From the NCBI GenBank assembly GCA_024234435.1, contig JACKOF010000001.1:62001-126000 (forward strand): a stretch of 64,000 nt of DNA, given 5' to 3'. Below, in pieces: positions 1 through 8,144 of the stretch. Both the position numbers and the translations under genes were made by a program. The stretch is from Pseudomonadales bacterium. GTDB lineage: Bacteria; Pseudomonadota; Gammaproteobacteria; Pseudomonadales; Porticoccaceae. Within the stretch, counting starts at the first letter, position 1; every line of letters begins with the position of its first letter. Below the pieces are notes generated by a model, which was not told where the DNA came from, did no database searches, and saw nothing but the letters and a program-made list of their open reading frames with translations.

Positions 1-555
1 TTGTCCACGCAGGGAGTGATTCAGGCGCTCCAGTGTCGCAATGCTGGTGAGCATTTGTTTGAGTAGGCAGGCGGCATGCACAAATGCCGGTTTCGAATAA
101 TTGGCTTTTCGCAGACTGAAGAGTGTTTCGAAGTCTGCCAGCAGGCGTGGCTGGGGCCCGATATGGCTGACGAGCGAACTGTTTCCAACGAATTGATTGT
201 AATCGTTGGCCTGGTCGCCGTCGTAGTGGACCCAGTAGATCGTCCAGGGGGTGTTTCGGTTAGCCCGGTACTGATGGGCAACGCCTTTCGGCATGATAAA
301 GAAATCTCCTGCGCTGACGCGCCAGGTTTTGTTATAGGCTGCCAGTGAGCCTTTGCCGGAGCTGCAATATACCAGCAAATGATTGTTGTGTTTCAGGCGC
401 TTGAGGCTGTGCCCTGCGGCCGCGGGGTAGTAGCCTGTGGCAAGGGGGTAAAGGTCGCGACTCAACGGGTATTTTCGCAAAAATTCCACGAGGAACTTCG
501 GTGTCATAAAGCGGATGCCTTGCTGGGGTAATGGCCATTCAGATGTCAGGGTCAT
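1..555 (-). CDS. AraC-family transcriptional regulator, N-terminal part (cut by window edge)
   Basis: This open frame runs 185 codons from an ATG at 555 off the left edge of the window. About residues 25-165 look like a cupin-type AraC ligand-binding domain: a YCSSGKG strand, a glycine-rich turn, FFIMPKGVAHQYR and WTIYWVHYDG. The helix-turn-helix that should follow is outside the window, so the class is inferred from the N-terminal half alone. It lies 25 nt downstream of the GntP-type permease on the same strand and probably closes the hydroxy-acid operon, where it would sense the substrate or a product. Read on this strand, a frame with no stop to the edge and a cupin pattern make it convincing. 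Confidence 0.8.
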   Translation of the reverse strand, partial: MTLTSEWPLPQQGIRFMTPKFLVEFLRKYPLSRDLYPLATGYYPAAAGHSLKRLKHNNHLLVYCSSGKGSLAAYNKTWRVSAGDFFIMPKGVAHQYRANRNTPWTIYWVHYDGDQANDYNQFVGNSSLVSHIGPQPRLLADFETLFSLRKANYSKPAFVHAACLLKQMLTSIATLERLNHSLRGQ

Positions 556-580
556 AAGCGTCAGGCATCCTTGTGGGCTG

Positions 581-1891
581 TTACAGCGATAACAATGCGG
601 TGGCGATAATAGTGCCTATTAAAGGAACGATTACCGTTACCGCACCAAGCGGGGCATAGGCCGTTTTGTGGGATTCACCGCAAATGGCCCGAATCAGTGT
701 GACGACGAAGCCGTTATGAGGCAGGGAATCCAGTGCTCCGGAAGAAATGGCAACCACCCTGTGCAGTGCCTCGGGGTCTTCTCCCGATTCGAGAAAATCC
801 GGAGCCAGCACAGGCAATGCGATGGATTGCCCTCCCGAAGCAGAACCGGTGACCGCAGCGATAAGTGAAATACTGACTCCGGCAGCTACCAACGGGTTGC
901 CAGGAATGGCATTCAGCGAATTTACCAGCATGTCGAAGGCGGGTGATACTTTGACAACAGAGCCAAAGCCTACAACGGCGGCGGTGTTGGCGATGGCTAT
1001 CAGTGCGCCCATGGCCCCTTCGCCCATCGTTACGTTGATATTCTTGAAGTTTTTTGGCGCCAGTAGCCAGGCGGCTATACAACCGGCAAACAGTGCTACC
1101 AGTAGTGCGGATTGCTTGAGACTTTCATGAAAAAAGAAGGTTATCAGCAGAATGCATAACAGTGGTAGCAATGATGCAATGGGGTTCGGCCCGCTAATTG
1201 CGCCTGTTTTTTCTGCTACCGGGTCGTCTTCGCGGGTTTCAAAAACCTCACCACTGGCTACGGCATGGTTGAGCATGCGGTTCAACCAGAAATACCCCAT
1301 GACGGCCATGATGATGGCAACGACAATGCTCACTTCCCACGCGGCGTATGGTGAGGTGCCCAGATATTTTATGGGTATCCAGTTTTGAATTTCCGGTGAG
1401 CCGGCCGACGTCATGGTGAATGTTATAGAGCCAAAGGCGATCGTTGCCGGAATAAAACGCCGAGGCAGGTTTGCCTCTTTGAACAGGCTGACAGCAATGG
1501 GGTAGGCGCTGAAGGCAACAATAAACACACTGACACCACCATAAGTCATCACTGCACACGCCAGTACTACTGCCAGCATGGCGTTCTGGGCGCCGATTCT
1601 TGCGGTGATCCAATGGGCAATACTATGTGCGGCACCGGTTTCTTCCATAAACTTGCCGAAAATGCTGCCAAACAGAAACATGAAAAACCAGGAACCAACA
1701 AATGAGTTAAACCCATTCATATAGGCTTCGATAAAATTTGTTTCTGTTCCTGCAGATGGCAGTAGATGCAGTGATCCTGACAAGGCAACAATAACGGCTG
1801 CCAGGGGAGCGGCAACCAGCAGGCTCATACCGCGAATGGTCATTAGAATCAGCAGGCTGAGTGCGACGATCAGGCCAAGAATGCTCAACAT
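581..1891 (-). CDS. GntP-family permease (hydroxy/sugar acid:H+ symporter)
   Basis: The 436-residue protein is almost entirely hydrophobic, with about 12 predicted membrane segments, the usual size for the GntP/gluconate permease family. Family-like features are the N-terminal hydrophobic pair (ILGLIVALSLLILMTIRGM), an internal SASGGQSIALP stretch and GALDSLPHNG near residue 385. GntP relatives import gluconate, 3-hydroxybutyrate, lactate-like and other small hydroxy acids by proton symport across the inner membrane. Its start overlaps the 3' end of the 2-hydroxy-acid dehydrogenase gene by 7 nt, so the two are co-translated. A 2-hydroxy-acid substrate is the natural inference; the exact one cannot be read from sequence. 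Confidence 0.88.
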   Translation of the reverse strand: MLSILGLIVALSLLILMTIRGMSLLVAAPLAAVIVALSGSLHLLPSAGTETNFIEAYMNGFNSFVGSWFFMFLFGSIFGKFMEETGAAHSIAHWITARIGAQNAMLAVVLACAVMTYGGVSVFIVAFSAYPIAVSLFKEANLPRRFIPATIAFGSITFTMTSAGSPEIQNWIPIKYLGTSPYAAWEVSIVVAIIMAVMGYFWLNRMLNHAVASGEVFETREDDPVAEKTGAISGPNPIASLLPLLCILLITFFFHESLKQSALLVALFAGCIAAWLLAPKNFKNINVTMGEGAMGALIAIANTAAVVGFGSVVKVSPAFDMLVNSLNAIPGNPLVAAGVSISLIAAVTGSASGGQSIALPVLAPDFLESGEDPEALHRVVAISSGALDSLPHNGFVVTLIRAICGESHKTAYAPLGAVTVIVPLIGTIIATALLSL

Positions 1892-3123
1892 TGTCTGAGG
1901 TTCTCTCTGTTTGGGGGTACATTATTATTTTCAGGCAGTGAGAGGTCCTCACTGGTGGTGTTCGAGGCGAGGCGAGTACGGCATTGAACATGTCTTCTAT
2001 TGATATCTTTTGAGGTGCGGCAGCCAAGCAGAGCCATGCAGCGAGCGACTTCTGTTTTGAGTATGTGCAGCGCCTTTTCAACACCTGCTTCGCCACCTGC
2101 TGCCAAGCCGTAGAGGTAGGGGCGGCCGATGGAGACGGCATCGGCGCCGAGTGCAAGTGCTTTGACTACGTGGCTGCCACGACGAATACCGCCGTCGACA
2201 ATCAGCTCCAGATCGTCTTTGAGGGCTTCTTTTATTGGTGGAAGGCAATCTACAGCGGCAGGTGCGCCATCCAGCTGTCGGCCGCCGTGATTGGAAATCA
2301 TGATGCTGGTGGCGCCTATCTCTTTTGCTTTAAGGGCGTCGTGTACTGAGTGCACCCCCTTGATGGTCAAGGGTCCTCCCCACAGTTCTGCCAGCCATGC
2401 GGCATCATCCCAGCAGATGCTTGGATCGAACTGGTTGTTTATATAGTCAGCCACTGATGTTGTGTTTGTGCCCAGGGCATGGGTTTTACTGCTGATGTTA
2501 GCGAGCGTGAACTGCGGTTGCAGTAACAGATTTAGCGCCCACTCAAAATGAGTTGCATAGCTCCACAGGCTTTTCGCGGTAAATCTGGGCGGCATGCTCA
2601 TGCCATGCACCAGATCGCGCTCGCGATTGCCGGCGATTGCCGTATCTACTGTCAGGCAAAGGGCGTCGTAGCCTGCCACCTTGCAACGCTGGACAAATTC
2701 GGCAGTTAATCCGCGGTCCTTGAGTATATAGATCTGGAATATCTTGGGGCCACCTGTTTCTTTGGCGATATTCTCAAGAGAGGTTGTTGCCAAGGTTGAG
2801 AGTGTGTAAAAAGTTCCACTTTTAGCTGCTGCTCTGGCAACTGCAGGTTCTGCCTGATGATGGAACAGGCGATTCATGCCTGTGGGAGACAGAATGACCG
2901 GCCAGTCAATATGGCGGTTAAACAGACGTGTGGCAGTATTTATATTGCTGACGTCGGTAAGGTAGTTGGGAATTAGTTCGTAATCGTTAAATGCCCCGGA
3001 GTTGCGGCGCAACGTCCATTCATCTTCTGCGCCGCCGTCAATGTAATGGAATATGGGGGCTGGCAGCTTGCGCTTTGCCCGCAAGCGAAGATCATAGATG
3101 TTATGGCAGTGGCTCAGACGCAC
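1885..3123 (-). CDS. FMN-dependent 2-hydroxy-acid dehydrogenase/oxidase (L-lactate dehydrogenase family)
   Basis: 412 residues of the FMN-binding (beta/alpha)8 family that includes LldD, mandelate dehydrogenase and glycolate oxidase. It shows YIDGGAEDE (27-35), the FMN-site Lys in TIKG (255), the catalytic His and Arg in SNHGGRQLD (279, 282), and the phosphate-binding DGGIRRG (310-316) and IGRP. It would oxidise a 2-hydroxy acid to a 2-oxo acid, passing electrons to quinone or oxygen. The GTG at 3123 gives the N-terminus typical of the family (about 8 residues before YDLR). A better-placed Shine-Dalgarno belongs to an out-of-frame leader just upstream. A C-terminal tail of about 40 polar residues follows the conserved domain. 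Substrate not assignable; the neighbouring GntP permease supports a small hydroxy acid. Confidence 0.87.
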   Translation of the reverse strand: MRLSHCHNIYDLRLRAKRKLPAPIFHYIDGGAEDEWTLRRNSGAFNDYELIPNYLTDVSNINTATRLFNRHIDWPVILSPTGMNRLFHHQAEPAVARAAAKSGTFYTLSTLATTSLENIAKETGGPKIFQIYILKDRGLTAEFVQRCKVAGYDALCLTVDTAIAGNRERDLVHGMSMPPRFTAKSLWSYATHFEWALNLLLQPQFTLANISSKTHALGTNTTSVADYINNQFDPSICWDDAAWLAELWGGPLTIKGVHSVHDALKAKEIGATSIMISNHGGRQLDGAPAAVDCLPPIKEALKDDLELIVDGGIRRGSHVVKALALGADAVSIGRPYLYGLAAGGEAGVEKALHILKTEVARCMALLGCRTSKDINRRHVQCRTRLASNTTSEDLSLPENNNVPPNRENLRQC

Positions 3124-3188
3124 CGGACCACCCTGGAAAGCTGTTTTGTACTGATGAGGTTGTGTGAGTCAAATTTTTCCAGCTGCAT
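3114..3188 (-). other. Possible leader ORF overlapping the hydroxy-acid dehydrogenase start
   Basis: An ATG at 3188 (with another in frame at 3200) is preceded by GGAG at a spacing of 6 nt. It opens a 24-codon frame that ends at a TGA (3116-3114) a few bases inside the dehydrogenase gene, whose GTG start is at 3123. The dehydrogenase's own GTG has only a weak AGGGTGG upstream. The arrangement fits a translationally coupled leader peptide; alternatively a one-base frameshift has separated an N-terminal extension. Neither is proven. Confidence 0.4.
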
Positions 3189-3274
3189 AGCGTTCTCCAT
3201 GTGCGGCAAAAGCCTGCCTGCAGTTTGCTGGCAGGGAGTTGGTTAATAAACACAGGGGTAACTTTAGGAGCAAT

Positions 3275-3303
3275 ATAATCCATCAAAAACACAATATAGT
3301 CAA
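3275..3303 (-). promoter_or_regulatory. Candidate sigma-70 promoter of the hydroxy-acid operon
   Basis: On the minus strand TTGACT (3303-3298) is followed after 17 nt by GATTAT (3280-3275), an acceptable -35/-10 pair. Transcription would start near 3268 and leave about 70 nt before the leader ATG. The rest of the 3201-3427 gap carries AT-rich DNA and the Shine-Dalgarno of the next (plus-strand) gene; I see no gene in it. Confidence 0.4.
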
Positions 3304-3427
3304 TGTAGTCTTTCAGGAAGATGTGGTCGAATGCTCTGCCGCATTTACCGCGAAGTAACACTGTGTTTTACTTCCTTCCCTTTTTTAGCGGTCACCATGA
3401 AACGAACATACTGACAGGGGTGTGAAA

Positions 3428-4834
3428 ATGACTGATATTGCCAATGAAGCAGCGGCCGAAATAGAACAGTTAATTGCGCGTTCACGTGCAGCTCAAAAGC
3501 AGATAGAGAACTACACCCAGGAACAGGTCGATGAGCTGATCACGGCGATGGTCTGGGCAGTGGCTCGCCCTGGGGTGGCAGAAGAAATTGCCCAGTTCAC
3601 CGTTGACGAAACACAACTCGGAAACTACGAAGGCAAGTTTCTGAAAATTTCACGTAAAACCCGCGCAACGCTCTATGACATCATCGATGACAAATCTGTA
3701 GGTGTTATTGAAGAAGACAAAGCGCGCAATATCATTAAAATCGCCAAACCTGTGGGGGTGATTGGTGCGCTGATTCCCTGCACCAACCCTGAAGCAACAC
3801 CCGTAATCAAGTCTATCTCGGCGATCAAGGGCCGCAATTCAATTATTCTGGCACCGCACCCGCGTTCCAAGCTTACCAACGCCAAGATCGTTGGCTTGCT
3901 GCGCGAGGCCATCAAAGCCTGTGGTGCGCCGGAGGATCTGGTGATTGGCATCGATATCCCCAGTATGGAAAAAACCGACGCGTTGATGAAGCAGTGTGAC
4001 CGTATTCTGGCGACAGGTGGTGCGGCAATGGTAACGGCGGCGTACTCTTCTGGTACGCCTGCGCTGGGTGTGGGTGTAGGTAACGCTGTCATCACGGTTG
4101 ATGACACAGCTGACCTGGATGAAGCAGCCGAAAAAATCCGTATTTCGAAGACACTGGACCTGGCGGCATCCTGTTCGTCTGATAATTCAGTCATTGCCTT
4201 TGCACCAGTTTATGATGCCCTGCTGCAAAAATTGCAGGATCAGGGCGGTTATGTGGTTAGCGCTGAGGAAAAAGAGAAGTTGCAGGCTGTGATCTGGGAA
4301 GATGGCCACATCAATTCTGCCATTGTTGCCCAGCCTGCCGAGAATATCGCCGGAATGGCAGGTTTCGACCTGCCGGAAGGCAAGCAGTTCTTCATTGTGC
4401 CTGAAACTGAAGCGGGAGCTTGTGCGCCTTTCTCCGGGGAGAAGATGTCTGTCACCATGGCTTTCTACAAAGCTGCTGATCTGGATGAGGCGATTGCGTT
4501 GACTAACGCTATTCAGGCGTATCAGGGGCAGGGGCACTCTTGCGGTATCTATTCTCACAACGATGACAATATCCTGAAGTACGCGATGGAAACGAAAACT
4601 TCCCGGGTTATGGTTAACCAGCCTCAGGCTCCTTCGAACAGTGGTAATCTCTGGAACGGCATGCGCCAGACTTTTTCACTTGGATGTGGTTCCTGGGGCG
4701 GTAACAGCACCAACAACAATATTACCTGGCGAGATTTGATTAATGAAACCTGGGTATCGAAGCCGTTGGAAAAAACCAAAGAGCTGCCGGCTGATGAAGT
4801 GCTGTTTGCCAGTGCAATCAATAAATTCCAATAA
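3428..4834 (+). CDS. CoA-acylating aldehyde dehydrogenase (SauS/SucD/EutE type)
   Basis: 468 residues of the acylating aldehyde dehydrogenase group (sulfoacetaldehyde dehydrogenase SauS, succinate-semialdehyde dehydrogenase SucD, EutE, AdhE N-domain), which converts an aldehyde, CoA and NAD(P)+ to an acyl-CoA. Visible marks are KPVGVIGALIPCTNPEAT (about 107-124), the glycine-rich ATGGAAMVTAAYSSG (196-210), the catalytic Cys249 in LAASCSSDNS, and QGQGHSCGIYSHND. The ATG at 3428 has AGGGG 7 nt upstream; the GTG at 3422 is too close to it. It heads the valine operon, where mmsA (methylmalonate-semialdehyde dehydrogenase, a different ALDH branch of about 500 residues) normally sits. Supplying propionyl-CoA from methylmalonate semialdehyde is therefore a plausible but unproven role. 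Confidence 0.82.
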   Translation: MTDIANEAAAEIEQLIARSRAAQKQIENYTQEQVDELITAMVWAVARPGVAEEIAQFTVDETQLGNYEGKFLKISRKTRATLYDIIDDKSVGVIEEDKARNIIKIAKPVGVIGALIPCTNPEATPVIKSISAIKGRNSIILAPHPRSKLTNAKIVGLLREAIKACGAPEDLVIGIDIPSMEKTDALMKQCDRILATGGAAMVTAAYSSGTPALGVGVGNAVITVDDTADLDEAAEKIRISKTLDLAASCSSDNSVIAFAPVYDALLQKLQDQGGYVVSAEEKEKLQAVIWEDGHINSAIVAQPAENIAGMAGFDLPEGKQFFIVPETEAGACAPFSGEKMSVTMAFYKAADLDEAIALTNAIQAYQGQGHSCGIYSHNDDNILKYAMETKTSRVMVNQPQAPSNSGNLWNGMRQTFSLGCGSWGGNSTNNNITWRDLINETWVSKPLEKTKELPADEVLFASAINKFQ

Positions 4835-4880
4835 AGTAACAAAATCAATAAAACCAAAGTCATAAGCAGGTATATTGCCG

Positions 4881-6047
4881 ATGGATTTTAGTCTGAACGA
4901 CGAACAGGCGGCCTTTCAGGAGGCTGCCCGCGCCTTTGCTGAGGGCGAGATGGCCCCCAACGCTGCCGAGTGGGATGAAAAGAAAATTTTTCCCGTCGAT
5001 GTGCTACGGGCAGCGGGCGAAATGGGGTTTTGTGGTATGTATTGCCCCGAGGAACATGGTGGAATGGGGCTTTCCCGCCTTGATGCCGCCATTATTCTGG
5101 AAGAGCTGGCGGCCGGTTGTACGTCGACTGCGGCATTTATTTCTATTCACAATATGGCCGCCTGGATGGTGTGCACCTGGGGAACGGGTGCGGTTAAAGA
5201 GCAATGGTGTGGCGAGCTGACATCCGGTCAGAAACTAGCCTCTTATTGCCTCACCGAACCTGGCGCAGGTAGTGACGCGGGGTCGCTGCGTACCAGTGCT
5301 GTTCTCGATGGTGATGAGTACGTCATTAACGGCAGCAAAATGTTTATTTCCGGTGCCGGTTCTACCGATCTGCTGGTTGTGATGGCTCGTACCGGTAGCC
5401 AACAGGATGGTGCCAGAGGTATCTCGGCATTTGCCATTCCTGCCGATCTGCCAGGCATTCATTACGGCAAGAATGAAGACAAAATGGGCTGGAACAGTCA
5501 GCCCACCCGCGCGATTACCTTTGAAGACGTGCGTATTCCCGCCGATCACTTGATGGGGGAAGAGGGCGAGGGTTTTAAAATTGCCATGAAAGGTATTGAT
5601 GGTGGTCGCATCAATATTGCAACCTGCTCCGTCGGTGCGGCGCAAGCCACCATTAATCATTCTCAAAAATACATGCTGGAACGCAAGCAGTTTGGTCAGG
5701 CCTTGGCTGATTTTCAGGCTTTGCAGTTCAAGTTGGCGGATATGGTTACAGATCTGGTTGCCGCCCGGCAGATGGTGCGTCTGGCGGCCTCCAAGCTGGA
5801 TAATGGTGATGCGGATAAAACGACCTACTGTGCAATGGCAAAACGCTTTGCTACCGATATCGGTTTTCAGGTCTGTAATGAAGCGATTCAGCTGCATGGT
5901 GGTTATGGTTATATCAAGGAGTACCCAATTGAGCGCCATTTTCGTGATGCTCGTGTGCACCAGATTCTTGAAGGCACCAATGAGGTTATGCGAGTCATTG
6001 TTGCCCGCCGGATACTGCAGGAAGGTGCAGTGGATGTTATTCGTTAG
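4881..6047 (+). CDS. Acyl-CoA dehydrogenase, probable isobutyryl-CoA dehydrogenase
   Basis: 388-residue FAD acyl-CoA dehydrogenase. It carries the family signatures YCLTEPGAGSDAGSLRT (about 122-138), ISGAGSTDLLVVMARTG, HGGYGYIKEYPIERHFRD and the C-terminal QILEGTNEVMR, whose Glu (about 364) is the catalytic base position in short-chain and isobutyryl-CoA dehydrogenases. It would oxidise isobutyryl-CoA to methacrylyl-CoA in the valine pathway, giving electrons to ETF. ATG 4881 is chosen because AGCAGG lies 10 nt upstream and the family begins MDFSLN. It is followed by the hydratase, hydrolase and dehydrogenase of the same pathway, which supports the substrate call. Confidence 0.88.
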   Translation: MDFSLNDEQAAFQEAARAFAEGEMAPNAAEWDEKKIFPVDVLRAAGEMGFCGMYCPEEHGGMGLSRLDAAIILEELAAGCTSTAAFISIHNMAAWMVCTWGTGAVKEQWCGELTSGQKLASYCLTEPGAGSDAGSLRTSAVLDGDEYVINGSKMFISGAGSTDLLVVMARTGSQQDGARGISAFAIPADLPGIHYGKNEDKMGWNSQPTRAITFEDVRIPADHLMGEEGEGFKIAMKGIDGGRINIATCSVGAAQATINHSQKYMLERKQFGQALADFQALQFKLADMVTDLVAARQMVRLAASKLDNGDADKTTYCAMAKRFATDIGFQVCNEAIQLHGGYGYIKEYPIERHFRDARVHQILEGTNEVMRVIVARRILQEGAVDVIR

Positions 6048-6121
6048 GTTTTCTTCGGGTGGTTGAGTCCTGACAGTGAATGCATTGTCAGGAAAGATGA
6101 CAGACATGTAAGGAGCAGCTC

Positions 6122-6898
6122 ATGAGCGATTTGCTAAAATTTGAAAAACGTGGCCATACGGCGATTATTACCATGAACAATCCGCCGGCCAACACATGGA
6201 CACCAGAAAGTCTCAAGCATCTAGAAAACCTGGTTGCTGAGTTAAATGAAGATAAAGATAACTATGCGCTGGTGATTGCCAGTGAAAGCGAAAAGTTCTT
6301 CTGTGCGGGTGCTGACCTGAACCGTTTTAATCACGATGACAAAGGTAAATCATTTGAGTTTGCCCAAGCCTTTGGTTCGGCCTTTGAAGCATTGGCTTCC
6401 TATAAGGGTGTTTCTATTGCGGCTATTACCGGTTTTGCCATGGGTGGTGGCCTGGAAGTTGCGTTGAGTTGCGATGTTCGAATTTGTGAAGAGCAAGCCC
6501 AAATGGCTTTGCCTGAAGCTGCGGTTGGTTTATTGCCTTGTGGTTTGGGTTCGCAGCAGTTGAGTTGGTTGGTTGGCGAGCAGTGGGCCAAGCGCATGAT
6601 ACTGCTCGGTGAACGTTTGAAAGCTGATCAGGCTGAAAAAATTGGTTTGGTAAGTGAAGTTGTGCCGACCGGGGCGGGCCTTGAAAAAGCAATAGAGCTG
6701 GCGGAAAAAGCCGCCAAGCAGTCCCCCACTTCTGTTCGCTTCTGTAAGGAATTGATCATGGAGGCTCGCGGTGGTGACATCAATAGCGCCTACACCAAAG
6801 AGCGTGAATTATTTGTGAAGCTTTGGGATACGCAAGACCAGAAAGAAGGTGTCGGTGCTTTTGTTGAAAAGCGTAAGCCGGAGTGGAAAAACGCCTGA
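6122..6898 (+). CDS. Enoyl-CoA hydratase (probable methacrylyl-CoA hydratase)
   Basis: 258-residue crotonase-fold protein. The oxyanion-hole segments are FFCAGADLNRF (about 60-70) and GFAMGGGLEVALSCDVRI (about 103-120). Both catalytic glutamate positions of hydratases are kept: the Glu in GGGLE and the one in LPEAAVG. In this operon it should add water to methacrylyl-CoA to give 3-hydroxyisobutyryl-CoA. It begins with ATG 6122 after AAGGAG at a good distance. The next gene is also crotonase-fold but belongs to the hydrolase branch. Confidence 0.88.
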   Translation: MSDLLKFEKRGHTAIITMNNPPANTWTPESLKHLENLVAELNEDKDNYALVIASESEKFFCAGADLNRFNHDDKGKSFEFAQAFGSAFEALASYKGVSIAAITGFAMGGGLEVALSCDVRICEEQAQMALPEAAVGLLPCGLGSQQLSWLVGEQWAKRMILLGERLKADQAEKIGLVSEVVPTGAGLEKAIELAEKAAKQSPTSVRFCKELIMEARGGDINSAYTKERELFVKLWDTQDQKEGVGAFVEKRKPEWKNA

Positions 6899-6970
6899 TC
6901 CCGTTTGGGGGTTGTTAGATACGTGTCTCCTTGCAAAATGTAGAAACAAGACAGGTAGGTTGAGGAATTA

Positions 6971-8083
6971 ATGACAGATCAAGTCGTAACAGAAGATGTC
7001 GTCCTGTTTGAAGAGATTCCTTCAGGCAATGGCAAGAAAATCGCGGTAGCGACACTGAATGCGGAAAAAGCGCTGAACTCTCTCAGTCTTGAGATGGTTC
7101 GGTTGCTGCATCCACAGCTCAATGTCTGGGCAGATGACGATAGTATCGCCTGTGTGATTTTGCAGGGTGCGGGAGATAAAGCCTTTTGTGCCGGCGGCGA
7201 TATTGTGCAGCTCTATCACGGCATGAAGGACGCTACCGACTATCCGGAAACCTTTTTTGCCGAAGAATATCGGCTCGACTATGCCATTCATACTTACAGC
7301 AAGCCTCTGGTTGTCTGGGGTAACGGTGTTGTTATGGGCGGCGGACTCGGTTTAATGAGTGGTGGTAGTCATCGCGTTGTTACCGAGACCACGCGGATGG
7401 CGATGCCGGAAGTTACTATCGGATTGTACCCGGATGTCGGCGGCACCTGGTTTTTGAATCACGCGCCGGGTAATACCGGCCTGTTTCTTGGCCTGACGGG
7501 AGCATCCATCAACGCCGCTGATGCTATTTATGTAGGCTTGGCAGACAGTTTTGTCACCCATGATCAGCGCCAGGCGGTGATCGATGCATTGGCAGCGATT
7601 GCCTGGTCGGAAAATGCCCACGACCAGGTTGCTGAGGTGATTGCCGAATTTGAAAGCAAGTCTTCGGGAGCCAAACCTGCTGGCCAGGTGGAAGCGCACT
7701 ACGATTATATCCAGCAGAGCACTGACTATTCATCGGTGCCGGAAGTTGTTGCGGCAATAACCGGTTACGATGGTGATGACAAATGGTTGGTAAATGCAGC
7801 AAAGGGGATGGCTCAAGGCTGTCCCGCCACCATTTATCTGGTTTGGGAGCAGTTACAGCGCGGCAAGGGTATGTCCCTGAACGATATTTTTAAAATGGAA
7901 ATGATTATTTCAGCGAATTGTGCCCGTATTGGTAATTTCCAGGAAGGTGTGCGGGCGCTGCTGATTGAAAAGGACAGAGATCCGAAATTTAAACCGGCGA
8001 CGGTCGCGGAAGTAACACCGGAGTTTGTGGAGCAGCACTTCACTCCACCCTGGGATGGCGAACACCCTCTGGCAGAACTGTAA
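6971..8083 (+). CDS. 3-hydroxyisobutyryl-CoA hydrolase
   Basis: 370 residues, the length of the HIBCH branch of the crotonase superfamily, which is about 100 residues longer than hydratases. Signatures include GDKAFCAGGDIVQLY, WGNGVVMGGGLGLMSGGSHRV, MAMPEVTIGLYPDVGGTWFL and the C-terminal DRDPKFKPATVAEVT. It hydrolyses 3-hydroxyisobutyryl-CoA to free 3-hydroxyisobutyrate and CoA, avoiding build-up of reactive methacrylyl-CoA. It lies 72 nt after the hydratase gene and 61 nt before the next step, mmsB. Confidence 0.92.
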   Translation: MTDQVVTEDVVLFEEIPSGNGKKIAVATLNAEKALNSLSLEMVRLLHPQLNVWADDDSIACVILQGAGDKAFCAGGDIVQLYHGMKDATDYPETFFAEEYRLDYAIHTYSKPLVVWGNGVVMGGGLGLMSGGSHRVVTETTRMAMPEVTIGLYPDVGGTWFLNHAPGNTGLFLGLTGASINAADAIYVGLADSFVTHDQRQAVIDALAAIAWSENAHDQVAEVIAEFESKSSGAKPAGQVEAHYDYIQQSTDYSSVPEVVAAITGYDGDDKWLVNAAKGMAQGCPATIYLVWEQLQRGKGMSLNDIFKMEMIISANCARIGNFQEGVRALLIEKDRDPKFKPATVAEVTPEFVEQHFTPPWDGEHPLAEL

Positions 8084-8144
8084 TAGCGTTTGTATTTGCG
8101 GACAATAACATCCGAGTAATTTAAAGATTGATCAGGAGTAGACC

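Noticed and set aside
5235..6107. A 290-codon minus-strand open frame
   Set aside because: It is antisense to the acyl-CoA dehydrogenase gene, with no family resemblance and His/Thr/Asn-rich composition typical of a shadow frame.
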